NCBI GenBank assembly: GCA_023429855.1
Contig: JAEZDB010000392.1
Span: 1 to 9,334, forward strand
Source of the DNA: Actinomycetes bacterium
GTDB lineage: Bacteria > Actinomycetota > Thermoleophilia > Solirubrobacterales > Solirubrobacteraceae
Direction: 5' to 3'
Length of the DNA: 9,334 bases
A program made the position numbers and the translations under genes. Below the pieces are notes generated by a model. It ran no database searches, was not told the origin of the DNA, and worked only from the letters and a program-made list of their open reading frames with translations. Positions 4,713-9,334 of the stretch are shown here, piece by piece. How positions within the stretch are numbered: the first letter of the stretch is position 1; each line of letters opens with the position of its first letter.

Positions 4713-6401
4713 GTGTCTGCCCCCCTGACGCCGAAGTCCCCCGATTCGCTGCTTCTCGACGAGGCCCGGCGGGTCACGGTGGCCGACGTGCTCGAGCTGC
4801 CCGCGCTGCGGCGGGGTCTCCCTGAGGTCGTCGCGGGCAAGGTCGCGCTCGAGCGCCAGGTGCGCTGGGTCCACGTGCTCGACGTGCAGGACCCCTCGGA
4901 TCTGCTGCGCGGCGGCGAGCTGGTCCTGTCGACCGGCTTCGGAGCCGGCAAAGAGCCCAAGAGCCAGCAGCGGTTCGTCGAGGCGCTGGCAAAGGAGGGT
5001 GCGAGCGGCCTCGTGATCGAGCTCGGGTGGACCTTCGACAAGGCCCTGCCGCGCACGCTGCTCGACGCCGCCGACGCCTGCCAGCTGCCCGTGATCGCGC
5101 TGCACCGCCAGCTGCGGTTCGTCGAGGTGACCGAGGCGATCCACTCGGTCCTGCTCGACCGCCAGCTCTCCATGCTGCGCCGCGCCGACGAGCTCCAGGA
5201 CCGCTTCATCGAGATCGTGCTCGGCGGCGAGGGTGCGACGAGTGTGCTCGCCGACCTGTCGCGCCTGATCGGCAACCCCGTGATCTTGGAAGACCACGCG
5301 CAGCGGCTCGTCGAGCTGGCGCTGCACGAGGCGGGCCGCGAGCAGGTCCTCACGGCCTGGGAGCAGCACCACCGCGCCGAGGACCGCCAGGACCGGTCCG
5401 ACGCCGACTCGGCCGTCGCCGAGGTGCCCGTGCGCGGTCGCGCGTGGGGGCGCCTCGTGGCCCTCGCAGTCGACGGGCCGATTACGGAATCCGACCGCCT
5501 TGCCGTCGACCGTGCGGCGGTCGCCGTCGCCCTCGATCTCCTCAGCGAGCAGTCCGGCCCGCGCCTGCGTGCCCGGGCCCGCGGCGGCCTGATCGCCGGT
5601 CTCGCCCACGGCCGCCTCGAAGAGCGCGATGCCGCCCGCTGGGCCGCGTCGCTGGGGTTCCCGCGGCGCCATGGTGCACTGCTCCCGGCCGCCGCAGTGT
5701 GGCGTACGGAGAAGTGGGCCGAGCGCGCGGAAACCGAGCAAGACGCGTGGGACATGGTCGTCGACGCCCTCCCCCGCACCACCGTCTCAGGGCGCGCCGT
5801 GATCGCCGGGACCTACGGCGACGGCGTGCTACTGGCGCTCGACCTCGGCCAGGGCGTCGACCGGCCTGCGGGCGTTCTGGAGCGCGCTGCAGTCGAGCTG
5901 CGCTCGATGCTCGAGAAGTCCGGTATCCCTGAGGACGAGCTGGTCCTCGCGCTCGGCCGCCCCGCCGACTCGTGGAGCGCGCTCGGCGCGTCGCTCGATC
6001 GCGTCGTCCGCGCCGCTGCCGCCGCCCGCACCTCGGCGCCGCGCCCCTGGCACGACGCCCGCCGCGGCTCGATCGTCGACCTGCTGTTCGGCCTGCGCAC
6101 GTCGGTCGAGATGGTCACGTTCGTGCGCGAGCAGCTCGGGCCGCTCCTCGATGAGCGCGACGCCCGCGCCTCCGAGCTCCTGCGCACCCTGGAGATCTAC
6201 CTCGAGCGCGGGGGCCGCAAGGCCGAGGCAGCCCGCGCGCTGCACCTCGAGCGCCAGTCGCTCTACGGCCGGCTCGAGCGCATCGAGAAGACCCTCGAAG
6301 CGCCTCTCGACGACCCCGACATGCTGCTCGGCCTCCACCTCGCCGTGCGCGCGCTGCGGCTGATGGAAGCCGACGGCGACCGCCCGCGGCCGCTGCCGTA
6401 G
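4713..6401 (+). CDS. PucR-family transcriptional regulator
   Basis: This 562-aa protein has the complete PucR layout. The N-terminal PucR domain (about residues 22-145) contains VTVADVLELPALRRGLPEVV, RQVRWVHVLDVQDPSDLLRGGELVL and GASGLVIELG. A linker helix (147-172, SMLRRADELQDRFIEIVLGG) leads into a middle sensory/GGDEF-like region (about 175-460). The C-terminal PucR-type helix-turn-helix (about 489-551) has LLRTLEIYLERGGRKAEAAR and LERQSLYGRLERIEK. Members regulate purine, amino-acid or aromatic catabolism in response to metabolites. No catabolic genes adjoin this one, so its target is unknown. The GTG start at 4713 is preceded by AGGTGG 12 bases upstream, which is far for a ribosome site, so the start is less certain than the family. 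It is divergent from marR and convergent with ligD (17 bp gap). Confidence 0.92.
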   Translation: MSAPLTPKSPDSLLLDEARRVTVADVLELPALRRGLPEVVAGKVALERQVRWVHVLDVQDPSDLLRGGELVLSTGFGAGKEPKSQQRFVEALAKEGASGLVIELGWTFDKALPRTLLDAADACQLPVIALHRQLRFVEVTEAIHSVLLDRQLSMLRRADELQDRFIEIVLGGEGATSVLADLSRLIGNPVILEDHAQRLVELALHEAGREQVLTAWEQHHRAEDRQDRSDADSAVAEVPVRGRAWGRLVALAVDGPITESDRLAVDRAAVAVALDLLSEQSGPRLRARARGGLIAGLAHGRLEERDAARWAASLGFPRRHGALLPAAAVWRTEKWAERAETEQDAWDMVVDALPRTTVSGRAVIAGTYGDGVLLALDLGQGVDRPAGVLERAAVELRSMLEKSGIPEDELVLALGRPADSWSALGASLDRVVRAAAAARTSAPRPWHDARRGSIVDLLFGLRTSVEMVTFVREQLGPLLDERDARASELLRTLEIYLERGGRKAEAARALHLERQSLYGRLERIEKTLEAPLDDPDMLLGLHLAVRALRLMEADGDRPRPLP

Positions 6402-6418
6402 GTGTTGCCAGGCGAGGC

Positions 6419-7474
6419 TCAGTCCTTTTTTCGATCCGTGTCGCGTGAGGGCTGCACGCGCTTGGGCTCGCCAGGCATCTTCGGGTAGTCCGGCGGGTAC
6501 GGCATGTCGCCCTGCTCGTCGCGCTCGTACATCTCGAGGAGCGGCGTAAGGTCGTGGCGCACGTCGTCGATGGCGGCGTGCAGGTCGCCGCGTTCGGCGA
6601 AGCGGGCGGGCACGGTCGACACGGTGAAGAGGCCCGGCGTGATCTCGGGCAGCTCGTCCCAGTCGACGGGAGTCGACACCGTCGCGCCGGGCCGCGGCCG
6701 GATCGAATAGGCCGAGGCGATGGTGCGGTCGCGGGCGTTCTGGTTGTAGTCGATGAAGATCTTCTCGCCGCGCTCCTCCTTCCACCACTTCGTGGTCACC
6801 TCGTCGGGGCGGCGGCGCTCCAGCTCGCGGCCGAAGGCGATCGCGGCGTGGCGCATGTCGGTGAAGGTCCACTTCGGCTCGACCCGCACGTAGATGTGGA
6901 TGCCGCGCCCTCCGCTCGTCTTCGGATAGCCGATGTAGCCCAGCTCCTGCAGCAGGGTGCGGGCCTCGGCGGCGATCTCCACGGCATTGGAGAAGTCGGT
7001 CCCGGGCTGCGGGTCGAGGTCGATGCGCAGCTCGTCGGGGTGGTCGACGTCGGCCCGGCGCACTGGCCACGGGTGGAAGGTGATCGTGCCCATGTGCGCG
7101 CACCAGGCCACGACGGCCAGCTCCGTCGGGCAGATCTCGTCGGCGGTGCGCCCCGACGGGAACTTGATCTCGGCCGTCTCGAGGTAGTCAGGCGCGCCCT
7201 TGGGCACGCGCTTTTGGTAGAACGCGTCGCCGCCGCCGCGCTCGCGGGTGCTCAGGACGATGCCCGGGTGCACGCCCTTCGGCCAGCGCTCTAGCGTGGT
7301 CGGGCGTTCGCGGAGCGCGCGCAGGATCCCTTCACCCACCGCCACGTAGTACTGCGCGATTTCGCCTTTGGTGATCTCCGCAGTCGACGCAGTGGCCGGG
7401 AAGATCACCCGGTCGGCGCTGGAGACGCGCACGTCGCGGCCGCCGACGTCGAGGTGAAGATCGTTGGCGGCCAT
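6419..7474 (-). CDS. ligD: LigD-type NHEJ DNA polymerase/primase domain protein
   Basis: The 351-aa protein is a stand-alone LigD polymerase domain (archaeo-eukaryotic primase superfamily), which in non-homologous end joining fills gaps and adds ribonucleotides at double-strand breaks, guided by Ku. The metal-binding aspartates are Asp152 and Asp154 (RIDLDPQPG) and Asp242 (IFIDYNQN). The 88-residue distance from the second to the third equals that between Asp139 and Asp227 of Mycobacterium LigD as I remember them. Also conserved are KTSGGRGIHIYVR (185-197), LERWPKGVHPG (61-71), WCAHMGTITFHPWP (124-137) and RDRTIASAYSIRPRPGATVS (248-267). The last 40 residues are a charged tail (EPKRVQPSRDTDRKKD). 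There is no ligase or nuclease domain, and Ku is not in this window. The ATG at 7472-7474 has only a weak GAAAGAGA upstream. It ends 17 bp from pucR, tail to tail. Confidence 0.93.
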   Translation of the reverse strand: MAANDLHLDVGGRDVRVSSADRVIFPATASTAEITKGEIAQYYVAVGEGILRALRERPTTLERWPKGVHPGIVLSTRERGGGDAFYQKRVPKGAPDYLETAEIKFPSGRTADEICPTELAVVAWCAHMGTITFHPWPVRRADVDHPDELRIDLDPQPGTDFSNAVEIAAEARTLLQELGYIGYPKTSGGRGIHIYVRVEPKWTFTDMRHAAIAFGRELERRRPDEVTTKWWKEERGEKIFIDYNQNARDRTIASAYSIRPRPGATVSTPVDWDELPEITPGLFTVSTVPARFAERGDLHAAIDDVRHDLTPLLEMYERDEQGDMPYPPDYPKMPGEPKRVQPSRDTDRKKD

Positions 7475-7582
7475 CAGGCGTCTCTTTCGGGGGCGGGGCG
7501 CGAACGCCTGCTATCGGTTGCGGGCATCGGTGGGTAGACCGGCGCCAAGGCCGAAACTCATCGGCGACCGCGGCGCGGCCGG
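7475..7582. other. 108-bp spacer before ligD with a 16-codon open frame
   Basis: Between the methyltransferase-like gene and ligD there is no gene of normal length. On the minus strand ATG at 7559-7561 opens 16 codons ending in TAG at 7511-7513, encoding MSFGLGAGLPTDARNR. There is no Shine-Dalgarno, so it is probably not translated. The start resembles the first residues of luciferase-like monooxygenases, but it is too short to call a remnant. A ligD promoter should lie here, yet I see no convincing -35/-10 pair. Confidence 0.3.
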
Positions 7583-8515
7583 TCAGCCGTCGCGCCGCTC
7601 GAACACGTAGACGACCGACTCCAGCTCGGGCGGCAGGACGAGCGCACCGAGCCGCGCGTCGTTACGCGCGTCGAACGTGGTCTGCGCGGCGTACGCCTCG
7701 TGGTTGCCCCAGCCGGGCGTGTGGCGGTTGCCGATCACGACGTACGTCTCGACGCTCGGCGTGGCAAAGACCGCGGCCTCGAAGTCGTTGCCCGCCGGCG
7801 GCCACGAGCAGAGGACGACCTGCGGCGCGTACGTGCGCAGCGCCGCCTGCGCGTCGAGCTGCTCGACGTCGCCCGGAAACGAGACGGCGCTCCAGCTGTG
7901 GTCGTCGGTCGCCCGGACCGAGGTGCCCACCTCGCGCAGGAAGCGGCTGAGGGTGCCGTCGCCCGCGGCGATCTCCACGCAACTGCGCCCGCCGATCAGT
8001 GCGGCTAGCTCCGCGATCAGCGGCGCGGAGTAGAAGCAGTAGATGCCCTGCGGCTGCACGAGCGGCATGAGCCGCGCACGCTCCTCGAGCGTCGGCCAGA
8101 CGGCGTTGAAGGCCTCAAGGTCGACCGGTTTGCGCTCGAGCGCCTGCGCGAACAGGAGGTTTTGGATGATCGTGCCCTCACCGTCGCTGAACCGCACCGT
8201 GCCGCTTTCCACCCCGGTGGCCGCGCGAGCTGCGAGCGCGCGGATCGCCTCGGCGGCCATCCGCTGGCGGACCGTCGCGGCGAGGACCGGGTCCAGCCCC
8301 GACACCGAGCGCTTCGCCCCAGTACGCACCGCGCTGGGTTTCGCGAGCGACTGCGCGTAGGCGTTCAGCGCGGCCGGGTCGCCCGTGTCGACGACCGCCA
8401 TCAGCTCACGCTCGACGAGCTCCCACTGGTCGGGGTAGGCCGCGCGTAGATCGCCAAGCGGCGGATCGGTCGCCAGCCAGGCTTTGATCTGCGCGGGTTT
8501 TCGGCGCAGCGCCAT
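7583..8515 (-). CDS. Class I SAM-dependent methyltransferase-like protein
   Basis: The 310-aa protein has an N-terminal helical region (1-155) of unknown role and a C-terminal Rossmann fold. Motif I for S-adenosylmethionine is CVEIAAGDGTLSRFL (179-193), the acidic end of the next strand is RATDDHSW (201-208), and the motif IV position is VVLCSWPPAGNDFE (233-246). SWPP stands where N6-adenine and related methyltransferases carry [D/N/S]PP[Y/F/W], but order and context differ, so the substrate cannot be read from it. A later strand (ETYVVIGNRHTPGWGNHEAY, 256-275) carries His and Trp near the expected active site. The gene begins 9 bp after the ferredoxin-reductase stop and is probably in the same operon. 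No good ribosome site precedes the ATG at 8513-8515. The alternative reading is a catalytically inactive fold. Confidence 0.72.
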   Translation of the reverse strand: MALRRKPAQIKAWLATDPPLGDLRAAYPDQWELVERELMAVVDTGDPAALNAYAQSLAKPSAVRTGAKRSVSGLDPVLAATVRQRMAAEAIRALAARAATGVESGTVRFSDGEGTIIQNLLFAQALERKPVDLEAFNAVWPTLEERARLMPLVQPQGIYCFYSAPLIAELAALIGGRSCVEIAAGDGTLSRFLREVGTSVRATDDHSWSAVSFPGDVEQLDAQAALRTYAPQVVLCSWPPAGNDFEAAVFATPSVETYVVIGNRHTPGWGNHEAYAAQTTFDARNDARLGALVLPPELESVVYVFERRDG

Positions 8516-8524
8516 GGCCGCAGA

Positions 8525-9334
8525 CTAGTGCGTGGCGTGGGTGGCGCCGCGACTGCGCGAGCGGGCGAAGCGCCGCAGCGGCGGCCCAGCCAAGGTCTCG
8601 GGCCGCGCGGCGTTGTGCGCAGCGGGTGCGGGCTCGGGAGCGACGGAGGCGGCTCGCCAGCGCGCTGCGGCGTCGGCCGACGGTTCGGGCCACTGCTCGG
8701 TCAGCTCGGCCATGAGCCGCAGTGTGAGCCCGGGCTGCTCGGCGGTGAGGCCGGCGACCATTCGGCCGAGCTCGTCGTGCAGCGCGTAGCCGCCGCTTAG
8801 CTCGTCCGGGCGGCCACCAGCCACCCGGAACTCCGCCTGCGGCGCCGGCATGCCGACCAGCTGGATGCGCACGCCCCATTGCTCCGTCCACCCCCAGGGG
8901 ACCGGCGCAAACGCCGTCGCGGCGTCGCGCCCGTCGAGCAGCGAGTTGGCGGCATGCTGTGCCATCAGCGTCGTCGTGACCCACTGTTCGACGCGCCGCG
9001 ACGCCCCGCCGAAGCGGAGGTTCGGCCAGCGGGCGCAGTCACCGCAGGCAACGATGTCGTCGGCGCCGATGGCGTGCAGCGTGGGCTCGCAGGAGACGCC
9101 ACGCTCGACGTCGAGCCCAGTGCCCACGAGCCAATCGACCTCGGGTACCGCACCGATCGCAACGAGCGCCGCGTCGGCTCGGACCACCGTGTCGTCGGTG
9201 AGGTTCGCCACGACGCCGCGGGTGCCCCACTCCACGCCGGCGATCCCCGTGCCGGTCCACACGTCGACGCCGCGGCGCCGGTGCAGCGCGGTGAGCGCCG
9301 CGCCGAGCTGCTGGCCGGCCACGTCGGCCAGCAG
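8525..9334 (-). CDS. FAD/NAD(P)-dependent ferredoxin reductase (N-terminus cut by window)
   Basis: The frame stays open to the last base of the window, so the true start lies outside and only the C-terminal 269 residues are seen. Counting from the GTG-encoded residue at 9322, GVDVWTGTGIAGVE begins the end of the NAD domain, ALVAIGAVPEVDWLVGTGL follows, and ADDIVACGDCARWPN is the second FAD-binding motif with its Gly-Asp pair. RVEQWVTTTLMAQHAANSLL matches the conserved RxExW segment of BphA4-type reductases, and the rest is their C-terminal domain. Such enzymes pass electrons from NAD(P)H to a ferredoxin serving a Rieske dioxygenase or P450. The last 45 or so residues form an Ala-, Pro- and Arg-rich tail (PLRRFARSRSRGATHATH) that the family does not need. 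No ferredoxin or oxygenase is in view. Confidence 0.9.
   Translation of the reverse strand: MLADVAGQQLGAALTALHRRRGVDVWTGTGIAGVEWGTRGVVANLTDDTVVRADAALVAIGAVPEVDWLVGTGLDVERGVSCEPTLHAIGADDIVACGDCARWPNLRFGGASRRVEQWVTTTLMAQHAANSLLDGRDAATAFAPVPWGWTEQWGVRIQLVGMPAPQAEFRVAGGRPDELSGGYALHDELGRMVAGLTAEQPGLTLRLMAELTEQWPEPSADAAARWRAASVAPEPAPAAHNAARPETLAGPPLRRFARSRSRGATHATH

Noticed and set aside
4547..5782. Very long minus-strand frames (up to 547 codons, 4098-5741) opposite pucR
   Set aside because: They are rich in Arg, Ser and Ala with no domain, and lie antisense to a complete PucR protein. High GC makes stop codons rare in the opposite frames. Only the last 148 codons, outside pucR, form the real MarR gene.
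6401..6431. T-run (six T, 6426-6431) after pucR as a rho-independent terminator
   Set aside because: Only a three-base stem (GCC/GGC) precedes it, and the T-run encodes the Lys-Lys near the LigD C-terminus. There is not enough to call a terminator.
5829..7103. 424-codon minus-strand frame spanning ligD and pucR ends
   Set aside because: It is a shifted frame of ligD plus antisense of pucR. The ligD frame carries all catalytic motifs, so this one is a shadow.

Overview
The window looks like a piece of a very GC-rich actinobacterial chromosome. GC is high throughout, GTG starts and 4-bp stop/start overlaps are common, and one transcript appears leaderless. The gene set (PucR-type regulator, stand-alone LigD polymerase, BphA4-like ferredoxin reductase, NarL-type two-component pair) fits soil Actinomycetota. 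A Thermoleophilia/Solirubrobacterales origin is my guess from overall flavour, not something the sequence proves. No RNA genes, insertion sequences, CRISPR arrays or prophage genes were seen, and no gene-free stretch exceeds about 170 bp.

Layout, left to right. (1) Positions 1-1355, plus strand: the tail of an unidentified gene, overlapped by 4 bp by a GT-B glycosyltransferase; this is probably the end of a polysaccharide or glycoconjugate cluster. (2) Positions 1359-3564, minus strand: a tightly overlapping operon read as GreA-like RNA polymerase factor, HAMP/HisKA_3 sensor kinase, NarL/LuxR response regulator. It meets the glycosyltransferase tail to tail with 3 bp between. (3) Positions 3641-4544, minus strand: a MarR-type repressor followed by two small proteins, a two-helix membrane protein and a 66-aa acidic protein. 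(4) Positions 4545-4712: a 168-bp divergent control region. It holds a near-perfect 24-bp dyad over the apparent leaderless marR promoter and a separate 16-bp dyad upstream of pucR. (5) Positions 4713-6401, plus strand: a full-length PucR-family regulator. (6) Positions 6419-9334, minus strand: a ferredoxin reductase cut by the window edge, then a class I methyltransferase-like protein, then a LigD-type NHEJ polymerase/primase domain.

How the genes may work together. The kinase and regulator form one phosphorelay, and the GreA-like protein is translationally coupled to it, so a transcription-elongation factor with an unusual hairpin is probably made together with a signalling pair. The MarR protein probably represses itself and the two small proteins behind it. 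PucR may regulate itself or a distant target; no purine or amino-acid catabolic genes lie nearby. The ferredoxin reductase would supply electrons to a Rieske oxygenase or P450 not seen here. The most unusual points are the GreA-like/two-component operon, the marR operator over a leaderless promoter, and the uncharacterised marR-linked small proteins. I did not find a clearly new multi-gene system.
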